Assembly: GCF_017355875.1 (NCBI RefSeq)
Contig: NZ_JAFEWC010000001.1
Span: 1,984,001 to 2,048,000 of the forward strand
Origin: Aridibaculum aurantiacum
GTDB taxonomy: Bacteria > Bacteroidota > Bacteroidia > Chitinophagales > Chitinophagaceae
Reading direction: 5' to 3'
DNA: 64,000 nucleotides
Shown piece by piece: positions 53,674 to 62,941 of the stretch; the stretch's first letter is position 1; each line of letters starts with the position of its first letter. The position numbers and the translations under genes are program-made. The notes beneath the pieces were generated by a model. The model worked only from the letters and a program-made list of their open reading frames with translations. It did no database searches and was not told where the DNA came from.

Positions 53674-55377
53674 ATGGCAGAAGAAAAAAAGAACCCCATA
53701 TTGAGGATTCCTGTGGGTAGACTACTGGATGTGCTCAGGCTTAAAAAGAAAGAGATTACTGCTATTTACTTTTTTGCGCTTATTTATGGTTTGCTACAGC
53801 TCACGCTTCCATTGGGTATACAGGCAATTGTAAATTTTATACAAGCATATACTTTCAGTACCAGTTTATGGTTACTCATAGTTTTGGTGATAATAGGTGT
53901 AGCTATCAGTGGCGGTTTGCAGGTTACACAGATGAAGATCATTGAACGTGTAAACCAAAAGATCTTCACGCGTTTTGCTTTAGAATATACGCATCACATT
54001 CCACGGCTGGATATACAAAGTGTAGATAAATACTACTTGCCCGAATTGGTGAACCGTTTCTTTGATACGGTAAGCTTGCAGAAAGGACTAACCAAACTAT
54101 TTCTCGATCTGCCGGTTGCTTCTATCCAGATCATCTTCGGATTAGTTCTGCTTTCTTTTTATAGTCCCATATTTATTGTGTTCGGCCTGCTGCTATTAGG
54201 CGTACTTGTATTGCTTATGATATTAACCAGTGCAAGAGGCTTACGCACCAGCCTTGAGGAAAGTGAGTATAAATATGGTGTAGCCTCATGGCTTGAGGAA
54301 ATGGCGAGAACTCTAAAAACCTTCAAATTCAGCAAAGGCACCCCATTTCATCTTAAGAAAAGTGACAGGCTGGTAAGCAGTTACCTGGATGCGCGTACAG
54401 AACATTTCAAAGTTCTGTTGATACAATATTGGGCACTGATAGTCTTTAAAGTGTTCATTACAGCATCTATGCTTTTGGTGGGTGCGTTCCTGGCCATCAA
54501 TAACTATATCAACTTAGGACAGTTTGTAGCAGCTGAAATTGTGATCATCATGATCATGAATTCGGTGGAGAAATTCATTTTCAGCCTCGACAATGTTTAC
54601 GATACACTTACAAGTATTACTAAACTTTCTAAGCTGTTAGACAGCCCGGAAGAGAAATCAGGAACATTGATATTTGCCCGTAAAGAATTTGGTCCTGAGG
54701 TGAAAGTTTCTGAGCTATCGTTCTCTTTCGAGCAAAAGCTTGAGGTACTTCATAAAATTTCTTTTGTAGTGCCAAGTGGTGCCACTGTATGTATACGTGG
54801 AGAAGAAGGCGCAGGTAAAAGCATCCTGTTGCGCTTACTTACCGGTAGCTACAGCCATTTCAAAGGATCGATTTCGCTAGATAATATTCCCATCAACAAC
54901 TACGACCTGAAAAGCCTCCGTCGCAATACAGGTATCATTCTACAGGAGCAGGAAATATTTGATGGCACCCTGCTTGAGAATATTACAATGGACAATCCTG
55001 ACCTTTCTTTTTCCCAGATAAATGAACTGGCTACAGCCTTTGGTTTTCAACATACATTTTTAGAATTACCAGATGGTTATGAAACCAAGCTCGATCCTAC
55101 AGGAAAAAGATTGAGTAAATCTTTTATCCAAAAAGTGTTGCTTCTACGCTCATTGATCCACGACCCGCAGCTGTTGCTAATGGAAGAACCATGGACAGCA
55201 CTCAGTGAGATAGGGCAGCAGCAGGTAAAAGATTATCTATTAACACGAACAAAATCAACAGTGATTGTGGCAACAAACGATATAGGATTTGCCCAGAGAT
55301 GCAAATATGTAATTGAACTGAAAAATGGCCAGGTATTGAAAGCAGGTAACCCTGCAGTTGTATTAGGTATTTCGTAA
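53674..55377 (+). CDS. Type I secretion-like ABC exporter with degenerate ATPase domain
   Basis: A 567-residue fused membrane and ATPase half-transporter with six N-terminal helices (about 25-310) and no peptidase domain. The ATPase part is full length but unusual. Walker A is normal (GEEGAGKS, about 376-383) and the Q-loop is present (ILQEQE). The signature LSGGQ reads LSKSF (about 480), Walker B Asp is Glu (LLLMEEP), the D-loop LD is LS, and the H-loop His is Asn (VATND). First gene of the operon with HlyD 15 bp later and TolC, so it should export a protein or peptide. Start at ATG 53674; the earlier in-frame start at 53644 lacks homology. Confidence 0.88.
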   Translation: MAEEKKNPILRIPVGRLLDVLRLKKKEITAIYFFALIYGLLQLTLPLGIQAIVNFIQAYTFSTSLWLLIVLVIIGVAISGGLQVTQMKIIERVNQKIFTRFALEYTHHIPRLDIQSVDKYYLPELVNRFFDTVSLQKGLTKLFLDLPVASIQIIFGLVLLSFYSPIFIVFGLLLLGVLVLLMILTSARGLRTSLEESEYKYGVASWLEEMARTLKTFKFSKGTPFHLKKSDRLVSSYLDARTEHFKVLLIQYWALIVFKVFITASMLLVGAFLAINNYINLGQFVAAEIVIIMIMNSVEKFIFSLDNVYDTLTSITKLSKLLDSPEEKSGTLIFARKEFGPEVKVSELSFSFEQKLEVLHKISFVVPSGATVCIRGEEGAGKSILLRLLTGSYSHFKGSISLDNIPINNYDLKSLRRNTGIILQEQEIFDGTLLENITMDNPDLSFSQINELATAFGFQHTFLELPDGYETKLDPTGKRLSKSFIQKVLLLRSLIHDPQLLLMEEPWTALSEIGQQQVKDYLLTRTKSTVIVATNDIGFAQRCKYVIELKNGQVLKAGNPAVVLGIS

Positions 55378-55392
55378 ACTGATCTGACAGCA

Positions 55393-56736
55393 ATGCAAAT
55401 ATTAGAAGCTAAAATACGGGAAGAACATAATTTAAGTATAGAGAGTACAAGCCATATTTACAACAGCCATTATCGCAAGCAAATGAAGTTTTGGAGTTGG
55501 TTCATTGCGATAGTTACAGTTGCTATTCTATTTCTTCCCTGGACACAGAACATCAAAGCAACCGGTTCTGTAACTACATTGTTCCAGGAGCAGCGTCCGC
55601 AAGAATTGCCTGCTATCATTCCAGGAAGAATTGTAAAGTGGTATGTAAAAGAAGGCGATTATGTGAAACGTGGCGATACCATTATTCAGCTTGCCGATGT
55701 AAAAGATGAATACCTTGATCCAAACCTTGTACAGCGTACCGAAGAGCAGCTGGCCGCAAAACGGCAAACGATAGATTTTTACAACGAAAAAGTACAAGCA
55801 ACCAGTAGCCAGATTGGTGCAATGGAGGCGCAGCAGCAATTAAAGATATCTTCTTTAAGAAATAAAATAGAGCAGTTGAGGCGTAAGGTACAGAGTGACT
55901 CGGCTGAGTGGGCTGCTGCCAAAATTGATGCAGAGATAGCCACTGTTCAATACCAGCGTGCGCGCCAAATGTTGGATGAAGGCATTATTTCGCTGGTAGA
56001 TTTTGAAAGAAGGACAGGTACTTACCAAAAAGCGCTTGCAGCTCAAACTGAAAAGTTTAATAAATACCAGAATACACGGCAAGAGCTGGTAATAGCCCAG
56101 ATTGATATTGGAAGTGTACAGCAGGAAACTGCTGATAAAGTTTTTAAAGCACGTGGCGACCAGGCAGGTGCACAAAGTGAGATAGCGACTACTCTGGGTG
56201 AAGTAGCTAAACTGGAGAACCAGGTTCAGAATTACAGGATACGCGGTTCTCAACGTTGGCTGATTGCGCCGCAGGACGGACAGGTAGTAGGAGCGATGAA
56301 AGCTGGTATAAATGAGATTGTGAAAGAAGGAGAGGTGATTGTGCAGGTAGTACCAAGCAATTTTGATTTCGCAGTAGAGCTTTTTGTAAAGCCTATGGAT
56401 CTTGTGTTGGTTGATACCGGCCAGTTGGTGAGATTCACTTTTGATGGTTTCCCGGCTATTGTTTTTTCCGGCTGGCCCAGCGCTAGCTATGGTATCTTTT
56501 CGGGACGAATAGTAGCTGTAGAAACCAATGTGAATGTAAATGGCATGTACCGCGTGCTGGTGATAGAAGATAAATCTGACCGGCCATGGCCAAAGGAACT
56601 AAGACTAGGAACCGGGGCGGTAGGTTTTGCCCTTTTGAAAGATGTTCCGATATGGTATGAGTTGTGGCGAAATATTAATGGTTTCCCTCCTGAATATTAT
56701 AAACCATCCGCTACCAAAAAGGAAGAGAAAAAATGA
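55393..56736 (+). CDS. HlyD-family periplasmic adaptor
   Basis: A 447-residue membrane fusion protein. One membrane helix (about 35-53, FWSWFIAIVTVAILFLPW) follows a short cytoplasmic tail. The lipoyl-like half-motif RIVKWYVKEGDYVKRGDTI (about 78-96) precedes a long coiled coil (about 108-285) and the second half QDGQVVGA, then a beta-barrel part. It links the inner-membrane ABC exporter to the TolC-like channel. Its stop overlaps the TolC start by 4 bp. Confidence 0.92.
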   Translation: MQILEAKIREEHNLSIESTSHIYNSHYRKQMKFWSWFIAIVTVAILFLPWTQNIKATGSVTTLFQEQRPQELPAIIPGRIVKWYVKEGDYVKRGDTIIQLADVKDEYLDPNLVQRTEEQLAAKRQTIDFYNEKVQATSSQIGAMEAQQQLKISSLRNKIEQLRRKVQSDSAEWAAAKIDAEIATVQYQRARQMLDEGIISLVDFERRTGTYQKALAAQTEKFNKYQNTRQELVIAQIDIGSVQQETADKVFKARGDQAGAQSEIATTLGEVAKLENQVQNYRIRGSQRWLIAPQDGQVVGAMKAGINEIVKEGEVIVQVVPSNFDFAVELFVKPMDLVLVDTGQLVRFTFDGFPAIVFSGWPSASYGIFSGRIVAVETNVNVNGMYRVLVIEDKSDRPWPKELRLGTGAVGFALLKDVPIWYELWRNINGFPPEYYKPSATKKEEKK

Positions 56737-58139
56737 TTTGCAGAATGTATCGTTGGTGTTTGGTAATGCTTGTGAGCCTGGCTGCAGTACATCCTGTGAA
56801 AGCACAGGAGGTGCTTACGCTGGATAATGTTTTGGATATAGTACGCCGGTATCACCCGGTGGCGCGGCAGGCAAATCTTTCGGTTGATAGTGCCGAAGCA
56901 TTCAGAATGGCTGTACGTGGTGCTTTTGATCCTGCTGTTTATGTAAGGAATGAGCAAAAGACTTTTGATGGTAAAAGCTATTACTACTATACAAACCCTG
57001 AAATAAAAATACCTACATGGTATGGCCTTGAATTGAAGGCAGGTTTAGAAAACAATGGTGGCGAAAGATTAGATCCAGAAGTAACGCCCGGTAGAAGTAG
57101 TTATGCCGGTCTCTCTATGCCGTTGATGAAAAACCTGTTGTTTGACAGGCGCAGGGCTTCATTATCTCAAGCGCGTTTACTGATCCAGCAAACTGAAGCT
57201 GACAGGTTGAATGCTTATAATGATCTTTTGTTCAATGCTGCTGAAACCTATTGGGACTGGGTGCGCGAATACCAGGTGTTTCGTGTTCTTACACAGGCTA
57301 TTACTATCAATCGCCAGCGGTTGAACCTGGTGCGCCAATCTTTCCTGGGTGGCGAAAGAGCAGCTATAGATACTTTAGAGGCACTGGCACAATTGCAAAG
57401 TTTTGAATTCTTGCAAAGCGATGCGCTGTTACGTTTCCGAAATGCTGCCTTTGAATTATCCAACTATTTATGGCTGGAGAATGAACAACCTTACGAGCTT
57501 CCTGCCAATGTTATTCCTGACACTACATGGTCTGTAGTTCGTTTAGAAACCTATCCTTTGCCGGTGCTTGAGCAATCGCTGGCTACAGCTTTGGCTACAC
57601 ATCCAAAGTTGCGGTCGCTAGGTTTTAAAGTGGATGCCCTGGAAGTAGAACGGCGGTTAAAATTCCAAAGCCTGCTTCCCACTTTTGATGTGCATTATAA
57701 CTTTTTGAACAAGGGCTACCAGCCTGTGAAAGGCATTGGCTCAAATATGTTTGAGAACAATTACAAATATGGGTTTGTTTTTGGGCTGCCTTTGTTGCAG
57801 CGTCAGGCAAGAGGAGAGTATCGTATAGCAGGAATTAAGATTGAGCAGACATCTTTGCAAGTGTCGCAGGTAAGGCTGGAAATAGAAAACAAGGTAAAGT
57901 CTTATTACAACCAAATATTGCAGATGCGTCAGCAGGTGAGGATCTTTGAAGAAAACCTGCAGTTGTACATGCGCCTACTACGTGCTGAGGAAGTTCGTTT
58001 TTCTATCGGTGAAAGCAGCTTGTTTTTGATCAATGCCAGGGAAAATAAGGTGCTGGAAACCCAACAGAAGCTACAGGAACTACGGGCTAAGTTCTTCAAG
58101 TCGTTGGTTGCTTTGCAGTGGGCAATGGGGCAGTTGTAA
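56733..58139 (+). CDS. TolC-family outer-membrane efflux protein
   Basis: A 468-residue protein with a signal peptide (cleavage near VKAQ, residue 24) and two OEP-type halves (about 30-240 and 255-468) rich in long helices (EYQVFRVLTQAITINRQRL; EENLQLYMRLLRAEEVRFS). ESSLFLINARENKVLE is the conserved TolC-type end motif. Forms the trimeric outer channel of the exporter encoded just upstream (ATGA overlap). Confidence 0.92.
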   Translation: MICRMYRWCLVMLVSLAAVHPVKAQEVLTLDNVLDIVRRYHPVARQANLSVDSAEAFRMAVRGAFDPAVYVRNEQKTFDGKSYYYYTNPEIKIPTWYGLELKAGLENNGGERLDPEVTPGRSSYAGLSMPLMKNLLFDRRRASLSQARLLIQQTEADRLNAYNDLLFNAAETYWDWVREYQVFRVLTQAITINRQRLNLVRQSFLGGERAAIDTLEALAQLQSFEFLQSDALLRFRNAAFELSNYLWLENEQPYELPANVIPDTTWSVVRLETYPLPVLEQSLATALATHPKLRSLGFKVDALEVERRLKFQSLLPTFDVHYNFLNKGYQPVKGIGSNMFENNYKYGFVFGLPLLQRQARGEYRIAGIKIEQTSLQVSQVRLEIENKVKSYYNQILQMRQQVRIFEENLQLYMRLLRAEEVRFSIGESSLFLINARENKVLETQQKLQELRAKFFKSLVALQWAMGQL

Positions 58140-58178
58140 GTGGTCAGTTGTGAGTGGTGAGTTGTGAATTGTAAATTT
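58137..58178. repeat. 7-bp-period words after the TolC gene
   Basis: GTGGTCA, GTTGTGA, GTGGTGA, GTTGTGA, ATTGTAA follow without gaps, starting at the stop codon region of the TolC gene. Confidence 0.75.
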
Positions 58179-58235
58179 TGTATGGTTATGTATTGTCAAC
58201 TATGCATTTAAAAAATCTACAATTAATTACATGTA

Positions 58236-58268
58236 AAAGAAAGAGGTTCCTTTGGGGAACCTCTTTTA
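58236..58268. terminator. Bidirectional terminator between tolC and mqnE
   Basis: GAGGTTCC (58243-58250), loop TTTGG, GGAACCTC (58256-58263). T-rich on both sides (TTTT; on the minus strand TTTCTTTT). Confidence 0.75.
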
Positions 58269-58295
58269 GCTTATCCGTTATTTGTTTAAGTCTCA

Positions 58296-59468
58296 TTAAT
58301 TCAAAGCAGGATCTACTTCTTCCAATGGTTCTACCGCATAGTTCCTGATCTCGTTGTATAAAGTACCTCGTTCTACCGGCTCACGCTTTACCTGCTTTAT
58401 AAGTGCTACAAGTTCAGAGGTGCTCATAACAGGTGTTTGCTCCTCGCTTCCAGCCATAGAATAGATCTTGGTAGTATCGTCAATGGTTCCATCTATATCA
58501 TTTACACCAAACGATAGTGTAAGCTGTGCGTTCTGCCTACCCAGCATAGGCCAATAAGCCTTGATGTGTGGGAAGTTGTCCATGTACAAACGTGAGATAG
58601 CATACATACGCATGTCTTCTACTACACTGCTTTCAGGTACATGGCTCATTTCATTGTCATGGTTCCTGAACTTAAGCGGTATGAAAGTATTGAAACCTCC
58701 AGTTTCATCCTGTAATTGCCTAAGCCGCTCCATATGATCTACACGATGCCAGAATTCTTCAATATGACCGTATAGCAGCGTCGCATTGCTTTGCATGCCT
58801 AATTTGTGCGCAGTGCGGTGAATGTGCAACCAACCTTCAGCATCTACTTTATCATCACATATTTGCTTACGTATCTCCGGATGAAAAATTTCAGCACCTC
58901 CACCTGGTAGGGATTGCAGACCAGCATCCTTCAAAAACTGTAAACCTTCTTCAGCGGTCATTTTTGCCTTGCGGAACATATACTCCAGCTCTACCGGTGT
59001 AAAACCTTTTATATGCAGATCTGGGCGGTGAGCCTTGATGCCTTTTAGAACTTTAGCAAAGAACTGCAGGTCCATCTTAGGATGTACACCACCAACTATA
59101 TGCACTTCAGTTACAGGCTGACCATCATACTTCTTTACAATGTTTACCATTTCCTCAACAGAAAGTTCCCAGCCATCTTCGCGGTGCGCATAAAGCTTGG
59201 AGTAAGAGCAAAACTTGCAGGAGAAAACGCAGATGTTAGTAGGCTCTATATGAAAATTACGGTTGAAATAGGTCTTGTTGCCATGAAGCTTTTCACGAAC
59301 AAAATTCGCAAGTGTACCAACAAAAGAAAGAGGAGCTTTTTCAAAAAGTAAAACACCATCTTCAAAACTTATCCTTTGCCCGTTCAGTATCTTTTTCCCT
59401 ACCTGTTGAAGATCCAGATCAGTGGTTCTTTCTACCAGTTCTTCTACAGGACTTATAGCAATATTCAT
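58296..59468 (-). CDS. mqnE: Aminofutalosine synthase MqnE (radical SAM)
   Basis: Joins SAM and the chorismate-derived enol ether to give aminofutalosine, early in the futalosine route to menaquinone. The 390-residue protein has the radical SAM CxxxCxxC in NICVFSCKFCS (about 80-90), TEVHIVGGVHPK, and SLPGGGAEIFHP; the last two are typical of MqnE rather than MqnC. Confidence that it is MqnE rather than its relatives is high but not absolute. Monocistronic by position. It implies a menaquinone-dependent chain, which fits sdhCAB. Confidence 0.9.
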   Translation of the reverse strand: MNIAISPVEELVERTTDLDLQQVGKKILNGQRISFEDGVLLFEKAPLSFVGTLANFVREKLHGNKTYFNRNFHIEPTNICVFSCKFCSYSKLYAHREDGWELSVEEMVNIVKKYDGQPVTEVHIVGGVHPKMDLQFFAKVLKGIKAHRPDLHIKGFTPVELEYMFRKAKMTAEEGLQFLKDAGLQSLPGGGAEIFHPEIRKQICDDKVDAEGWLHIHRTAHKLGMQSNATLLYGHIEEFWHRVDHMERLRQLQDETGGFNTFIPLKFRNHDNEMSHVPESSVVEDMRMYAISRLYMDNFPHIKAYWPMLGRQNAQLTLSFGVNDIDGTIDDTTKIYSMAGSEEQTPVMSTSELVALIKQVKREPVERGTLYNEIRNYAVEPLEEVDPALN

Positions 59469-59485
59469 TACTAATTATTTTGCCG

Positions 59486-59493
59486 CAAAAATA
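59486..59493 (-). promoter_or_regulatory. -7 element of mqnE
   Basis: TATTTTTG on the minus strand, 17 bp before the ATG at 59468. No TTG at standard spacing. Confidence 0.4.
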
Positions 59494-59518
59494 AACCAGA
59501 AACTTGAGCTGCCTTAAA

Positions 59519-59553
59519 ATAAAAGTGCTCCCCGGAGAGGGAGCACCTTAATT
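59519..59553 (-). terminator. Terminator of the M43 protease gene
   Basis: Minus strand: GGTGCTCCC (59548-59540) pairs with GGGGAGCAC (59535-59527), then TTTTATTTT. Confidence 0.8.
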
Positions 59554-59571
59554 TATGATTAAGTTAAACGT

Positions 59572-62500
59572 CTAGTTCACCTTCACGATTTTTTGCGAAA
59601 TCGTGCGGTTGGTATAGATCAACTTGATGGTATAAACACCTGCAGGTAAATGAGACATGTTTACATTGATATAGCTGTCTGCAGTACCATTGGCAAATGA
59701 ACGAGCTACTACCTGCTGACCTACAGAATTGTAAACACCATAGCCTGTTAAGCTGGTTGGCGCCAGGTAATGCTGGATGGTGAAATCATTCCTAAAAGGA
59801 CTTGGCGTAATCATGAAGCCTTCAGTTTTGATACGCTGCGACAGCGTCTTTGGCGTGAAGTTCACATTGTCTATATAGATGTTGTTTTCGAAGTTGTTCG
59901 TATTCCTGAAAGCAAATCTTACTGTGTTGTTACTTCCTAAAAGCGTTGTCACATTTATAGAATCTCTCCTCCAATGACTATTTGCTCTTGGAACGAAACT
60001 TTCGTTGGTAGGGAAGTTAGGATCGCCCACTGTCTGTAGTTCATGACCCCACTTCTTATAAATGCTTCTGAAGGTTGCTCCGCAATCGGTAGATACCAAT
60101 ACTTCCAAAGTATCCAGCGGAGTGGCAGTACTTCCAGGGAAAGTTTTAGTAGCTGCTGCAACATCAAATTTCAGGAACACTGAATCTGCACCTGTATAGG
60201 CCATCACAGGAGTAAGAAGGTTGTCTATTTTTCCTCTTGTTGTGTACCTGAAGTTATTCATGAAGGCGGAAGCAGTACTGTTTCGGCCTGCTGTTGTAGT
60301 CCTGGTCCATGTTGTATCATCTACAGGCTGTTGTGTTATCCTCCAGTTAGCTGGAGGGAAAGTGGTGCCTTCGAAACCTTCTACCATTGGCGCGTTGGTG
60401 ATTGTTTCTACTACAAATGTGTAGTTGGTCGTATCATTCATCGGAAGCTGGTCAGGCAGGTTGTTAGGGTTAGATGTCCATGCCTTGATAGCATAAGTAC
60501 CAGGAGTGAAGTTGGCCAGGTTAAGATTTACACGAACGGTAGAGTCTTTACCTAGACTTCCTGTCCAGTTAACCACTGTAGTTGTTCCACCATTTACCTG
60601 GTAGTTTACATTAAATGAAGTAATAGTTGTAACACCATTATTTCTCACCATTACTGCAGGAGTGATGTTGTTGCCGCTACATAAGATAGCTGCCGGCGCT
60701 ACAAAATTTGTAGGTTGAATATCCCTTGTGAGAGAAACCTTTCCAGTAATATTAATATCATCAAGGAAAATGTTGTTACCAAAATTGCTGGCTGCTCTCC
60801 AGGCAAACATCAGGTTCTGATTGTTCAAGATATTCTGAGCATTTGCAGAAGGCAGTGATACGGTAATTGTTTTCCAATCTCCACCACCCGGATTAATCAA
60901 TTCTGTTGTGCCACTTTGAGGATTGGTAGTAGCCAATTGTGAGCTCCATTGCTCCCAAAGTTTAATAAATGTTGCTCCACAATCTGGCGATACCCATAGC
61001 TGTAATGTATCCTGCACATTGTTGTACTGTCTATGCGCTACAGCAAATGAAACAAATACAGAGTCATATCCTTGTACTGAAACCAATGGAGATCTTAAAT
61101 CTATTTTATTACCTGTACCTATATTCCAGAAGTTTGCTCTTGCAGATCCTGCAGGGCCGCTGGCTGTAGCTGTGCTTCTGTCCCATGGTGCAGCTGTAGT
61201 AGTGCCGGCAACACGTACCCTTGTCCAACCATTAGGAGGGAAGGTAGCGCTGCTAAAGTTTTCTACCAATGGTAAACTAACACCTACGCCCACACTTAAG
61301 TTGATGGTCAAAGTATCGTTTCCTTGCTGTTGATCAGCTGATCCATTAGGTTGACTTGTCCAGAATTTTAGTACCTGGTTTCCTGCTGGGATTGCTATAG
61401 ATGGGAAGGCAACTACTGCACTATTTCCAAAAGGAATATTGACTGTTACCGTTTGCTCTGGCTGTGCTATACCATTCAGGCTAAATCCAACTCTTACAGA
61501 GGTAAGGGTAGTGGTGCCCCTGTTTTCTATACGTACTCTTGGCGCCACGTTGCCTGGACAGGTAAGCGAAGGATAGTTTATAGATTGGCAGGTAGTAGGA
61601 TTGAACTCACTTCCACCTGGGTTTACAACAGAAGTAGGAGCGGCATCTAATGCTGGTACGTTGGCTGGTGGTATATGACCATTCGTGGTAAGATAGCCGG
61701 CGCGGCAGATCTCAAGCAGGTAGTGCATTCTTTCTACCTGTCCTTTGGTGAACATGGTCATACAAGCATCATCTGTATAATTCATGAAGTTCTGGTACAT
61801 CCTTCCCGGAGGATTAGGACTACCGGCACATCCTGATGCCTGTGCAGTGGAAGGACATCCATATTGAGGACCATTCTCAGCAGGTGTATCATCCGCAGCT
61901 GCCAATAGAGATGATGGAAGCTGGCAATTAGGAGTAGTCAATTGCTGAAAATCGGCACTGCTGCAATTGCCTTGGAAGGTGTGATATAACCCAAAATTGT
62001 GGCCTATCTCATGCACTGCAGTTCTTGCCCTGTTGAAAGCAGGATCAGCAAAACAGCTATTAGCAAAAGCACGATAATCAACCACTACACCATCTATACC
62101 TACACTACTTCCTGTTGTTTCAGTAGCATTACCCGGCCCAATTGCGGGAGCAATACCAAGAATGTTCAACGCACCTGTTCCACAAACCCAAAGGTTGTAG
62201 TAACGCGTTACATCCCATGGATCAAGTCCACCATCTGAAGTATGCTTTACAGGCTGGTAAGTGCTACCAGCTACAGCTATTGCGCCGGTTCTTCTTTGAA
62301 CGCCATTTGTGATATTGCCATTAGGGTCACGTCTTGCCCGTGTAAAACGAATAAGTGAATGACCACGCACTCCGTAAAAAGGAGCACCATTGGCACTATC
62401 CGGGTTCAAGCCGGAAAAGTCAAGATTTAGCCTATTCAGAAAATAATCTATATCTGCATCTGTAATCACGTGTGGGTTTGGTAAAACCACATGCACCACT

Positions 62501-62751
62501 ACAGGAATAGTAACAGGGCCGGTAAGCGTGCTGGTACGGCTAGCCATACCACTTGATTGCTTCGACTCTTCGTATTGACGCTGTCCAGCTTCAATCAAAG
62601 CCCTGAACTTTGGATCTATCGATAGACGCTGGTCTATCGCATCCATAGTGGCACACCTGATCACAGGTGTTTTCACCTCTTGTTTTTGTCCAATAACAAC
62701 CTGGAAGAAAGAAAGAATGAACAGGAAGGTTAGGAGTGTAAATTTTTTCAA
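59572..62751 (-). CDS. Secreted M43 (pappalysin-type) metalloprotease with T9SS tail
   Basis: A 1059-residue exported zinc protease. Signal peptide to about residue 21. The M43 domain (about 70-350) has HEIGHNFGLYH (about 248-258; three zinc His and the catalytic Glu) and the Met-turn NFMNYTDD. Two jelly-roll or MAM-like adhesion modules (about 490-680 and 790-960) alternate with CARDB-like modules (about 390-480 and 690-780). The last 75 residues (PSPFRNDF, GVYNSVGQQV, LPAGVYTIKL, KIVKVN) are the type A T9SS C-terminal domain. It would be released or anchored outside and cut extracellular proteins. Monocistronic, with terminator. Confidence 0.93.
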   Translation of the reverse strand: MKKFTLLTFLFILSFFQVVIGQKQEVKTPVIRCATMDAIDQRLSIDPKFRALIEAGQRQYEESKQSSGMASRTSTLTGPVTIPVVVHVVLPNPHVITDADIDYFLNRLNLDFSGLNPDSANGAPFYGVRGHSLIRFTRARRDPNGNITNGVQRRTGAIAVAGSTYQPVKHTSDGGLDPWDVTRYYNLWVCGTGALNILGIAPAIGPGNATETTGSSVGIDGVVVDYRAFANSCFADPAFNRARTAVHEIGHNFGLYHTFQGNCSSADFQQLTTPNCQLPSSLLAAADDTPAENGPQYGCPSTAQASGCAGSPNPPGRMYQNFMNYTDDACMTMFTKGQVERMHYLLEICRAGYLTTNGHIPPANVPALDAAPTSVVNPGGSEFNPTTCQSINYPSLTCPGNVAPRVRIENRGTTTLTSVRVGFSLNGIAQPEQTVTVNIPFGNSAVVAFPSIAIPAGNQVLKFWTSQPNGSADQQQGNDTLTINLSVGVGVSLPLVENFSSATFPPNGWTRVRVAGTTTAAPWDRSTATASGPAGSARANFWNIGTGNKIDLRSPLVSVQGYDSVFVSFAVAHRQYNNVQDTLQLWVSPDCGATFIKLWEQWSSQLATTNPQSGTTELINPGGGDWKTITVSLPSANAQNILNNQNLMFAWRAASNFGNNIFLDDINITGKVSLTRDIQPTNFVAPAAILCSGNNITPAVMVRNNGVTTITSFNVNYQVNGGTTTVVNWTGSLGKDSTVRVNLNLANFTPGTYAIKAWTSNPNNLPDQLPMNDTTNYTFVVETITNAPMVEGFEGTTFPPANWRITQQPVDDTTWTRTTTAGRNSTASAFMNNFRYTTRGKIDNLLTPVMAYTGADSVFLKFDVAAATKTFPGSTATPLDTLEVLVSTDCGATFRSIYKKWGHELQTVGDPNFPTNESFVPRANSHWRRDSINVTTLLGSNNTVRFAFRNTNNFENNIYIDNVNFTPKTLSQRIKTEGFMITPSPFRNDFTIQHYLAPTSLTGYGVYNSVGQQVVARSFANGTADSYINVNMSHLPAGVYTIKLIYTNRTISQKIVKVN

Positions 62752-62776
62752 GATGGTAATAGTTTATGTTATGGTT

Positions 62777-62784
62777 CAAATTTA
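62777..62784 (-). promoter_or_regulatory. -7 element of the M43 protease gene
   Basis: TAAATTTG on the minus strand matches TAnnTTTG, 25 bp before the ATG at 62751. No spaced TTG. Confidence 0.4.
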
Positions 62785-62941
62785 ACAAAAGCAAATCCAT
62801 GAATACTAATCATGAAAATTATTTTTTATCAATGACTTCGGTAGAAATGAACGAGTTGGAGATAATACAAGCTTAGCCAAAGCATAATTCTTTGGCTATA
62901 GAATAAAAACAAAAGCTTCAGTACAATTCAATCAGCAAAAA

